From Flavobacterium sp. UBA7680 (GTDB taxonomy: Bacteria > Bacteroidota > Bacteroidia > Flavobacteriales > Flavobacteriaceae), in assembly GCF_002482975.1 (NCBI RefSeq), contig NZ_DLHA01000051.1:1-7729 (forward strand): a stretch of 7,729 bases of DNA. Direction: 5' to 3'. This document shows, one piece after another, positions 1-5,631 of this stretch (the stretch's first letter is position 1; every line of letters starts with the position of its first letter). Made by a program: the position numbers and the translations under genes. A model generated the notes under the pieces. It ran no database searches and had not been told where the DNA came from. It was given only the letters and a program-made list of their open reading frames with translations.

Positions 1-27
1 CCTATTACTATTCAATCTGCAGAATAA
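1..27 (+). CDS. 3' end of an upstream gene (partial)
   Basis: Frame 1 is open from the first base and ends at a TAA at 25-27, giving the C-terminal tail PITIQSAE. The stop shares its last A with the ATG of the next gene (TAATG), an arrangement typical of translational coupling inside an operon. Eight residues are too few to identify the protein. The downstream PstS-like and TPR genes commonly follow exbB/exbD/tonB genes in Bacteroidota, so an ExbD or TonB C-terminus is a reasonable guess, but that is context only. Confidence 0.5.
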   Translation, partial: PITIQSAE

Positions 28-257
28 TGTTAAAAGATATGCTTAATAATATTCAGAAGAAATCGCTCAAAGAGCGATTTCTTCTTGTTTTAGGAATACT
101 GTTTTTTTTAATATATCTTGTGCTGGGTTTAATGATTATGTTTTGGGAAAAACTTCCTTTAGATATGCAACCTAAATACAGATATGCTTTTGGTGGGTTG
201 TTGATTGTATATTCAGCAATACGTTTTCTTAGATTAATTAATTCTAATAAGGACTAA
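27..257 (+). CDS. Small two-helix inner-membrane protein of unknown function
   Basis: This 76-residue protein has a short basic N-terminus (residues 1-16, rich in K and N). It is followed by a strongly hydrophobic segment at about 17-40 and a second at about 53-70, joined by a short polar loop (KLPLDMQPKYR). This predicts a two-pass membrane protein with both ends probably in the cytoplasm. I do not recognise a named family. It starts at an ATG overlapping the upstream stop and ends 2 nt before the PstS-like gene, so it is part of the same operon and may assist a TonB/ExbB-type complex encoded upstream (inference). A perfect 14-bp inverted repeat lies within codons 10-20. A second ATG at codon 5 is a possible alternative start. 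Confidence 0.75.
   Translation: MLKDMLNNIQKKSLKERFLLVLGILFFLIYLVLGLMIMFWEKLPLDMQPKYRYAFGGLLIVYSAIRFLRLINSNKD
55..85 (+). repeat. Perfect 14-bp inverted repeat inside the small membrane gene
   Basis: Bases 55-68 (AGAAGAAATCGCTC) are the exact reverse complement of bases 72-85, with an AAA loop at 69-71. The RNA hairpin would form about 28 nt into the 76-residue gene. The right arm ends in a pyrimidine stretch and is followed by TGTTTTA, which loosely resembles a terminator U-tract. It could act as an attenuator, an mRNA processing site or a brake on translation. It could also be a by-product of coding for the sequence KKSLKERF. Confidence 0.85.
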
Positions 258-259
258 AT

Positions 260-1180
260 ATGTTAAAATATAGTAAAATTGTGGGAGTGGTTCTTCTTGT
301 TTTTTTGTTTGCCATGTGTAACCAAAAAAGCAAGAATGATACAAAAGAAACAATTTTAAAAGGATCAATTGATATTACAGTTGATGAAACTGTAAAGCCA
401 ATTATTGATGATCAAATTGCTGTTTTTGAAGGAACATATTACGAAGCTAAGATTACTGTTAAACCAAAATCTGAAGCTGAGTTAATAAATGATTTAGTAA
501 ATCAGAAAGCAAAAGTAGTGGTAACTGCTCGAAATCTTACGAAAGAAGAAGTACAGCGTTTTGAAAAAAACAATATCAATCCAAGGATTACGCCTTTTGC
601 GAAAGATGCAATTGCATTAATTTCAAACAAAAGCAATAATGATACATTAATTGCGTTGAAAACGGTAATTGATTTTATGCAGGGAAAACCCAATACAGGG
701 ATTAAAGGTCTTGTTTTTGATAATCCAAACTCTAGTACGGTTCGATATATGAAAGAACTGGCAAAAGTAAAAGATCTTCCAACACAAGGTGTGTTCTCTT
801 TTAAAACAAATGACGAAGTAATTAAATTCGTTTCAGAAAATGATGGAATGATTGGCGTTGTAGGTGTAAATTGGTTAGTACAGCCATCGCCAAATATGGT
901 TGATGTTGTAAAGAAAATAAATGTTCTAAGTGTAAAAGGATTAAACGATAATAAGTATTATAGTCCTACACAAAATGATCTTGCAGAGGTAAAATATCCT
1001 TTGGCACGTGATTTGTTTATAATTAATTGTCAGGGTTATTCTGGATTAGGAACGGGGTTTGCTTCGTTCGTTGCAGGAGAAATCGGACAGCGAATAGTTT
1101 TGAAATCTGGATTACTTCCGGTAAGAACTCCGGGAAGAAAACTTCAGATTAGAAATGAAATTTTAAAAAATAACGAATAA
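260..1180 (+). CDS. PstS-like periplasmic substrate-binding lipoprotein
   Basis: This 306-residue protein resembles phosphate-type (PstS) ABC binding proteins. Residues 1-19 form a lipoprotein signal peptide: K3 and K6, then a hydrophobic core, then C20. The lipobox FAMC is not canonical but is tolerable for Bacteroidota. The residues after C20 (NQKSKN) lack the acidic patch associated with surface export in this phylum, so a periplasm-facing anchor is likely. The fold is visible in an early beta segment (SIDITVDETVKPIID), a central hinge region (GVVGVNWL, about 200-207) and a PstS-like C-terminus (GYSGLGTGFASFVAGEIGQ, then LKSGLLPVR). An AAGGA at 249-253 sits 6 nt before the ATG. No pstC, pstA or pstB is present. 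The gene lies between a small membrane protein and a TPR gene, so a role alongside a TonB/ExbB energy system is more likely than classical phosphate import. The ligand is unknown. Confidence 0.85.
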   Translation: MLKYSKIVGVVLLVFLFAMCNQKSKNDTKETILKGSIDITVDETVKPIIDDQIAVFEGTYYEAKITVKPKSEAELINDLVNQKAKVVVTARNLTKEEVQRFEKNNINPRITPFAKDAIALISNKSNNDTLIALKTVIDFMQGKPNTGIKGLVFDNPNSSTVRYMKELAKVKDLPTQGVFSFKTNDEVIKFVSENDGMIGVVGVNWLVQPSPNMVDVVKKINVLSVKGLNDNKYYSPTQNDLAEVKYPLARDLFIINCQGYSGLGTGFASFVAGEIGQRIVLKSGLLPVRTPGRKLQIRNEILKNNE

Positions 1181-1184
1181 ATTA

Positions 1185-2867
1185 ATGACTATAAAGATGA
1201 ATAAATTTAAAATTTTTAGTCTTGCTATGATTGCTACAGCTTCTGTTGCAAGTGCGCAAGATATTAAAGAAGCAAAAAAGGCAATCGATGCTGAACAGTT
1301 TCAAAAAGCAAAATCATTACTTAAATCAATCATCAAAGCTAAGCCTTCAGATGGAGAAGCTAATTTTGTTTTAGGTAATATTTACTTAAACCAAAGTGTT
1401 GTTGATTCTGCTAAAATCTATTACTTAAACGGAATTGAAGCATCAGATAAGAAAAACTTAAACTATATTGGTTTAGGTCAAATCGATCTTGATAATAAAA
1501 ATGTTGCTAGCGCACAAGCTAACTTTGCTTTAGCTACAAAAGATATTAAACGTAAAGATATAGAGGAATTCGTTTACATTGGTAAAGCTTACATGAACTC
1601 TGTAAATCCTGATTATACAAATGCAGTTGCAAGTTTGAAAAAAGCTTTATTAATAGAGCCGCAAAATGCAAATGCACTTTTAACAATTGGAGATGCATAT
1701 TACGGAGCTAACAATCAAAATGATGCTTACAAAGCTTACCGTGATGCTTTTACAGCAGATCCAACTCTTTTAAGAGCAAAAATGCAATTAGGTGTTTTAT
1801 TAAAAGGAGCAAAATCTTATGATGAAGCTATTAAATCTTTCAATGAAGTTATTGCTATAAATCCAAATTACGGTCCAGTTTACAGAGAATTAGCTGAAAC
1901 ATATTACAAATGGGGAAGAAACAAACCTTCTACAGCTAAAGTTAATTTGCAAAATGCGATTACAAACTACGAAAAATACCTAAGCTTAACAGATTACTCT
2001 TTAGATTCTAAAATGCGTCACGCAGATTTCTTGATCTTGGTAAAAGATTACAAGAGTTTAGAAACTGTAGCAAACAAAATGATTGCTGAAGATAAAGTAA
2101 ATCCTAGAATCTTTAGATATTTAGGTTACGCAGCTTACGAAAACGGAAACGTTGATGTAGCTATTAAATCTATCGAAGACTATATCAAAACTCCAACAAA
2201 TAAAGTAATTGGTAGAGATTATTTATATTTAGGTTTATCTAAAATTAAAAAAGGTACAAATGCTGAAGGTGCTGTAGATCAGGCTTCATTTGACGCTGGT
2301 CTTGCAGATATCAAAAAAGCAATCGAATTAGAGCCATTAGTAGTTGAAGAACTTAATGATTTAGGAAAAGCTTTATTTGGTAAAAAACAATTTGCTCAAG
2401 CTGCTTCTATCTTTGAATTTGGTGCGAACAACAAAGATTCTAAGAATTACTTAGATGATAACGTTTATTACGGTATTTCTGTTTACTATGCAAATGCTAA
2501 TAAAACTGGCGGAGCTGTTGCAGATGCTACTCAGTTAGCTAAAGCAGATGCTGCTTTTGATAGAATTTTAGTTGCATCTCCAACTTATGACGAAGCTTAC
2601 TTATACAAAGGAAGAATCAATAACTTGTTAGAGAAAGATGATTTAATTATCAAAAACTACGAAGAATACGTTGCTAAAACTACTGCAAAAGGTGCTGAAG
2701 AATTAGCAAAACCAGCTACAGTTAAAAAAATCGTAGAAGCTTACAACAGTATTGGAGCAAGTTATGCAAACACTGACAAAGCAAAAGCAATTGAATATTT
2801 CAATAAAACTTTAGTTTTAGATCCAGCAAATACATACGCTTCACAATCTGTGAAAGCTTTAAAATAA
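1185..2867 (+). CDS. Secreted tetratricopeptide-repeat (TPR) protein
   Basis: This 560-residue protein has a Sec signal peptide with a hydrophobic core at about 10-20 and a signal peptidase I site after VASA (A24/Q25), so it should be periplasmic. The rest is helical TPR repeats, for example at about 25-57, 58-90, 127-160, 163-196, 197-230, 346-386, 389-420, 445-476 and 514-549. They show the usual pattern of small residues plus AxxxxxxAxxxxP (NALLTIGDAYY, AIKSFNEVIAINP, AIEYFNKTLVLDP). TPR arrays are protein-binding scaffolds; no enzyme domain is visible. The gene starts 4 nt after the PstS-like stop and is the last of its operon, ending 23 nt before a strong terminator. An ATG at 1197 (codon 5) gives an equally good signal peptide (MNKFKIF) and may be the true start. 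Association with a TonB/ExbB complex is inferred from gene order known in Bacteroidota. Confidence 0.88.
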   Translation: MTIKMNKFKIFSLAMIATASVASAQDIKEAKKAIDAEQFQKAKSLLKSIIKAKPSDGEANFVLGNIYLNQSVVDSAKIYYLNGIEASDKKNLNYIGLGQIDLDNKNVASAQANFALATKDIKRKDIEEFVYIGKAYMNSVNPDYTNAVASLKKALLIEPQNANALLTIGDAYYGANNQNDAYKAYRDAFTADPTLLRAKMQLGVLLKGAKSYDEAIKSFNEVIAINPNYGPVYRELAETYYKWGRNKPSTAKVNLQNAITNYEKYLSLTDYSLDSKMRHADFLILVKDYKSLETVANKMIAEDKVNPRIFRYLGYAAYENGNVDVAIKSIEDYIKTPTNKVIGRDYLYLGLSKIKKGTNAEGAVDQASFDAGLADIKKAIELEPLVVEELNDLGKALFGKKQFAQAASIFEFGANNKDSKNYLDDNVYYGISVYYANANKTGGAVADATQLAKADAAFDRILVASPTYDEAYLYKGRINNLLEKDDLIIKNYEEYVAKTTAKGAEELAKPATVKKIVEAYNSIGASYANTDKAKAIEYFNKTLVLDPANTYASQSVKALK

Positions 2868-2890
2868 TATAGTTTTAAACTAATTTATTA

Positions 2891-2925
2891 AAACCGATAG
2901 TTCGCTTTGAACTATCGGTTTTTTT
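2891..2925 (+). terminator. Rho-independent terminator after the TPR gene
   Basis: A perfect 13-bp stem (2891-2903 with 2909-2921) encloses a 5-nt loop. The right arm runs directly into seven T residues (2919-2925). It lies 23 nt after the TPR stop codon and closes the operon. Confidence 0.93.
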
Positions 2926-2951
2926 GTTCCATAATTAATTGACTATCTTTG
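2924..2951 (+). promoter_or_regulatory. Bacteroidota-type promoter of queE
   Basis: TATCTTTG at 2944-2951 matches the -7 element TAnnTTTG exactly. The best -33 element is TTG at 2924-2926, 17 nt upstream, at the short end of the accepted spacing. That TTG lies in the last bases of the preceding terminator's U-tract. Initiation 5-8 nt after the -7 box would leave a leader of only about 10-13 nt before the queE ATG. Confidence 0.75.
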
Positions 2952-2968
2952 CACATTAAATTAAAATA

Positions 2969-3601
2969 ATGTTACCAAAAGAAATACAATTAGAAGTAAA
3001 CAAAGGAGCAATGCTGCCTTTGATGGAAGAATTTTATACCATTCAGGGCGAAGGTTTTCATACTGGAACTGCTGCTTACTTCATTAGAATTGGAGGATGT
3101 GATGTTGGGTGTCACTGGTGTGATGTGAAAGAGAGCTGGAATGCAGAACTGCATCCGCCAACAAATATTGATGTAATTGTAAATAATGCTTCAAGTTATG
3201 CAAATACAGTTGTAGTTACCGGCGGAGAGCCGCTTACATGGGATATGACTTTGTTGACACAGCAATTAAAAGATAAAAACTTAAAAGTTCATATCGAAAC
3301 TTCTGGAGCCTATCCGTTATCTGGAACTTGGGATTGGATTTGTCTTTCGCCAAAGAAAAACAAACTACCAACACCAGATGTCTACGCTAACGCGCATGAA
3401 TTAAAAGTAATTATTTATAATAAGCACGATTTTATTTTTGCAGAAGAACAAGCAGAATTAGTTAATGATAATGCTATTTTATTTCTTCAGCCAGAATGGA
3501 GTAAAAAAGAAGAAATGACTCCACTGATTGTTGATTATGTAATGAATAATCCGAAATGGAGAGTTTCACTTCAAACACATAAGTATTTAAATATACCTTA
3601 A
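2969..3601 (+). CDS. queE: 7-carboxy-7-deazaguanine synthase (radical SAM)
   Basis: QueE converts 6-carboxy-5,6,7,8-tetrahydropterin to 7-carboxy-7-deazaguanine, the ring-contraction step on the route to preQ0 and the tRNA nucleoside queuosine. It uses SAM, a 4Fe-4S cluster and Mg2+. At 210 residues the length suits the family. Visible landmarks are FYTIQGEG (22-29), the cluster motif CDVGCHWCD with C44, C48 and C51 (CX3CX2C, the usual compact QueE spacing), the SAM-binding GGEP (85-88) and a C-terminal QTHKYLNIP that matches the SLQTHK(Y/F)LGIP ending typical of QueE. The ATG at 2969 is preferred because a promoter lies just upstream. An internal ATG at codon 15 would still keep all motifs. 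The gene stands alone between two terminators; the other queuosine genes are not in the window. Confidence 0.95.
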   Translation: MLPKEIQLEVNKGAMLPLMEEFYTIQGEGFHTGTAAYFIRIGGCDVGCHWCDVKESWNAELHPPTNIDVIVNNASSYANTVVVTGGEPLTWDMTLLTQQLKDKNLKVHIETSGAYPLSGTWDWICLSPKKNKLPTPDVYANAHELKVIIYNKHDFIFAEEQAELVNDNAILFLQPEWSKKEEMTPLIVDYVMNNPKWRVSLQTHKYLNIP

Positions 3602-3606
3602 ATCAT

Positions 3607-3643
3607 AAAAAAAACCTCTTCTAACTTAAGAAGAGGTTTTTTT
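3607..3643. terminator. Bidirectional terminator between queE and the convergent yfiT-like gene
   Basis: CCTCTTCT (3615-3622) pairs with AGAAGAGG (3629-3636) around a 6-nt loop. An A8 run (3607-3614) precedes it and a T7 run (3637-3643) follows. The structure therefore has a U-tract on both strands and can serve queE from the left and the minus-strand pair from the right. Confidence 0.92.
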
Positions 3644-3682
3644 ATGTAATAAATACACACTGTATAAAAAAGAAACATTTTA

Positions 3683-4228
3683 TTATTTCCAGTTTTTCTG
3701 ATTCTTTAAATTGACAATCTGTGCAAGATGATGATTTCCATGCCAGGCATACATCCCAATAATTTGTTGAATTCGATATTCAGAATTATTTTCAGGATGA
3801 ATAAATGACCTTTCTAAATCAACTTCAGATAAATTTCTCATTATATAAGATAATCTAAAATGCAATCCTTCTAATAAATTTAGTGTTGGAGCGATTGGCA
3901 TCGTTAAATTATCCGGCAGTTCAGACCACAATTTTTCATCATAAGGTTTTATAATCGGATTGTTTTCCGTTAAAGCCCACTTTAATCTAATGTAACAATT
4001 CATGTGGCTTTCGGCGCAATGATGAATTACTTGTCGAACCGTCCAGCCTTCTGGACGATACGGAGTGTCTAATTGCTCATCATTAAGAGGAGTAACTTCC
4101 TTTTTTAGTCTTTCTGGAAAAGTCGAAATTTCTTCAATCTTATCTAAAATATATTTAGACGTGAATTCTTTAGGAACTTCAAATTTTCCTATAGGGTATT
4201 TTAATTTTTCTAAATCTAAATTTTCCAT
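3683..4228 (-). CDS. YfiT/DinB-family putative metal-dependent enzyme (bacillithiol transferase-like)
   Basis: This 181-residue four-helix-bundle protein closely resembles Bacillus subtilis YfiT, a metal-binding member of the DinB superfamily often annotated as a bacillithiol S-transferase-like enzyme. The likely metal ligands are H70 in GWTVRQVIHH and H163 and H167 in WHGNHH. Their spacing (93 and 97) equals that of the three His ligands I recall for YfiT. Other family signatures are YRPEGWTVRQ (57-66), ESHMNCYIR (73-81), ALTEN and KPYDEKLWSEL (94-104). I chose the ATG at 4228. The frame stays open to an upstream ATG at 4279, but that would overlap the methyltransferase gene and add a non-family tail (MIIMIIWHDFQ). 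It starts 13 nt after the methyltransferase stop and is likely co-transcribed with it. The substrate is unknown; bacillithiol or another thiol is a family-based guess. Confidence 0.88.
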   Translation of the reverse strand: MENLDLEKLKYPIGKFEVPKEFTSKYILDKIEEISTFPERLKKEVTPLNDEQLDTPYRPEGWTVRQVIHHCAESHMNCYIRLKWALTENNPIIKPYDEKLWSELPDNLTMPIAPTLNLLEGLHFRLSYIMRNLSEVDLERSFIHPENNSEYRIQQIIGMYAWHGNHHLAQIVNLKNQKNWK

Positions 4229-4241
4229 GATTAAAAAATAT

Positions 4242-4949
4242 TTATATTGAAAGTCGTGCCAGATAATCATAATGATCACCTTCCGTAACTAATTCACATT
4301 TTAATCCGTTTGCAATTGCGGCATTCTGCAGTGTATTATAATCTAGATACAACCAATCAAAAGTTTCTTCTTTTTCTCCTTTGTACGATATAGTAAAAGT
4401 AAGCTCCCCATAATACTCTGTTTCAGACGGAATCCATTTTCCGCCATCTTCATCTTCGTCAAACATATAAATAATATCAGAACTGTCAATTAAAATTTGC
4501 CCGCCTAAATTCAAAAGCGATTTTAGTTTTGATAAATACGTATTGCAGTTTTCTAATTTCCCAAAAATACCGGTTCCGTTCATCAGTAAAATAATCGTAT
4601 CAAATTTTTCTCCTTCAAAATCTAATATATTTTCAACTTTAGCATTTTTTAATCCGCGAAGCTTGCAAGTTTCAATTGCTTTTTCAGAAATATCTATTGA
4701 AGTAACATCTAAATTACGATCATTTTGTAAAGACAAACTGTGACTTCCGGCTCCACATCCAACATCTAAAGTTTTTCCTATTGCTAATTGTAAAGCCTTT
4801 TGTTCAATTTTCGGCATTTCATCATAAGAACGAAATAAATATTCAACACTCATTTCATCTTCTTCAGAAATTGAAGTTTCGGTAATAATATTTTCGGGCG
4901 AATTATTAGTTTGGAAATCATACATCGCTTTCCCAAAAAGATCTTTCAT
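4242..4949 (-). CDS. Class I SAM-dependent methyltransferase
   Basis: This 235-residue protein has a Rossmann-type methyltransferase core. Motif I is LDVGCGAGSHS (61-71), which binds SAM. The acidic end of strand beta-2 is in VTSIDIS (82-88), where D86 probably contacts the ribose. The motif after beta-4 is FDTIILLMNGTG (116-127), and a post-I helix is rich in K and E. The N-terminal 50 residues form a helical cap (EYLFRSYDEMPKIEQKAL). The C-terminal half (about 165-235) carries an acidic FDEDEDGGKW segment and beta strands that may form the substrate lid. The substrate cannot be read from the sequence; small-molecule methylation is likely. It is the first gene of a two-gene minus-strand unit with the YfiT-like gene and is transcribed divergently from the YkgJ-like gene. 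Codon 9 is an alternative ATG. Confidence 0.85.
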   Translation of the reverse strand: MKDLFGKAMYDFQTNNSPENIITETSISEEDEMSVEYLFRSYDEMPKIEQKALQLAIGKTLDVGCGAGSHSLSLQNDRNLDVTSIDISEKAIETCKLRGLKNAKVENILDFEGEKFDTIILLMNGTGIFGKLENCNTYLSKLKSLLNLGGQILIDSSDIIYMFDEDEDGGKWIPSETEYYGELTFTISYKGEKEETFDWLYLDYNTLQNAAIANGLKCELVTEGDHYDYLARLSI

Positions 4950-4957
4950 CGTAATTT

Positions 4958-5032
4958 AGTTCAAAGTTTAAGGTTTCAAGTTTAAAGTTGTTTAATTTTG
5001 CAGCTCAACTTTAAATATTAAACTTGAAACAG
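4958..5032. repeat. Degenerate heptamer repeats and imperfect palindrome in the divergent promoter region
   Basis: From 4961 the sequence reads as consecutive related 7-mers: TCAAAGT, TTAAGGT, TTCAAGT, TTAAAGT. The arm GTTTCAAGTTTAAAGTTG (4973-4990) is matched in reverse complement by CAACTTT at 5006-5012 and AAACTTGAAAC at 5020-5030, with 7 extra bases between. The palindrome surrounds the -7 box of the YkgJ-like gene, and its right arm reaches into that gene's first codons. Similar AAGTTT-type runs occur between genes in Flavobacterium, in my recollection. Confidence 0.6.
4993..5000 (+). promoter_or_regulatory. Putative -7 element for the YkgJ-like gene
   Basis: TAATTTTG matches TAnnTTTG exactly and lies 23 nt before the TTG start codon, giving a leader of about 15-18 nt. 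No clear TTG is present 17-23 bp upstream, so only half of the promoter is supported. Confidence 0.55.
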
Positions 5033-5518
5033 ATTTTAAATAACTTAAATAAGTTAGCCAAAGATAAGCATATCGAAAACAAAAAGTATTTTGATAAGCT
5101 GAAAAAGAAACAACCAAAGAATTTAGATTACGTTATGCAAGACTTGCATGACGCCGAATTTAAAAAAACGGACTGTTTACAATGCGCCAATTGCTGTAAA
5201 ACAACTGGGCCACTATTTACTTTGGCAGATATTGAAAGGATATCAAAATCTTTCAGGCAAAAACCACAGCAATTTATTGACCAATATCTGCGTATCGATG
5301 AAGATAAAGATTATGTTTTGAAAAGCGTTCCTTGTACTTTTTTAGATAGCGAGAATTATTGTATGATTTATGACGTAAGACCAAAAGCCTGCCGGGAGTT
5401 TCCGCATACAGATCGCAAAAAGTTCCATCAAATTGCAGATCTGACTTTAAAAAATGTTGCAATTTGTCCCGCCGCTTATAATATAGTAGAAGAAATGAAA
5501 AAGAAATTACCACTTTAA
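5024..5518 (+). CDS. YkgJ-family cysteine-cluster protein (putative Fe-S or Zn binding)
   Basis: This 164-residue protein belongs to the YkgJ/UPF0153 group, whose members have conserved cysteines thought to bind a metal or Fe-S cluster; its reaction is unknown. Eight cysteines are visible: C51, C54, C57 and C58 (CLQCANCC), C104 (VPC), C113, C123 (within YDVRPKACREFP) and C148 (CPA). The RPxxCRxFP block and the order of cysteines match the family. The N-terminal 35 residues are a lysine-rich helix. The start appears to be TTG at 5024. An in-frame TAA lies at 5012-5014 and the first ATG is codon 38, which would remove the helical N-terminus. ATT at 5033 is a less likely alternative. The gene is monocistronic or loosely grouped with the permease 113 nt downstream. 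Confidence 0.85.
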   Translation: MKQILNNLNKLAKDKHIENKKYFDKLKKKQPKNLDYVMQDLHDAEFKKTDCLQCANCCKTTGPLFTLADIERISKSFRQKPQQFIDQYLRIDEDKDYVLKSVPCTFLDSENYCMIYDVRPKACREFPHTDRKKFHQIADLTLKNVAICPAAYNIVEEMKKKLPL

Positions 5519-5548
5519 GCGTTTAAAGAGCATTGTTACTTTAAGATT

Positions 5549-5577
5549 ATACATTTCGCTTTTTAAAATGTATTTTT
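5549..5577 (+). terminator. Weak hairpin with T-run downstream of the YkgJ-like gene
   Basis: ATACATTT (5549-5556) pairs with AAATGTAT (5566-5573) around a 9-nt loop, and T residues continue to 5577. The stem is only 8 bp and AT-rich, so termination would be inefficient. The T-run is also part of the TATTTTTG promoter-like box at 5571-5578. Confidence 0.45.
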
Positions 5578-5578
5578 G
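5571..5578 (+). promoter_or_regulatory. Putative -7 element for the ABC permease gene
   Basis: TATTTTTG matches TAnnTTTG exactly, 53 nt before the TTG start codon of the permease gene. No TTG is found at the proper -33 distance, so the promoter is only partly supported. The box overlaps the right arm and T-run of the hairpin at 5549-5577. Confidence 0.45.
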
Positions 5579-5631
5579 AATAATCTGATCGAAGAAGAAA
5601 CGAGAAATATAAATCATAACAGAACCCTAAA

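Noticed and set aside
502..693. Open minus-strand frame inside the PstS-like gene
   Set aside because: It lies entirely within a well-supported plus-strand gene and has no domain or start context.
2891..2968. preQ1 riboswitch before queE
   Set aside because: The space is taken up by the terminator and promoter, and the predicted leader is only about 10-13 nt, too short for an aptamer.
4065..4250. Plus-strand open frame opposite the YfiT-like gene
   Set aside because: It is antisense to a gene with clear metal-ligand motifs; its sequence is low-complexity S and F residues.
4229..4279. N-terminal extension of the YfiT-like protein from the ATG at 4279
   Set aside because: It would overlap the methyltransferase coding end by 38 nt and add a non-family hydrophobic tail; the ATG at 4228 gives the normal family start.
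4543..4743. Plus-strand open frame opposite the methyltransferase
   Set aside because: It is a shadow of the Rossmann-fold gene with no motif of its own.
5274..5513. Minus-strand open frame opposite the YkgJ-like gene
   Set aside because: It lies antisense to the conserved cysteine cluster region and has no family resemblance.
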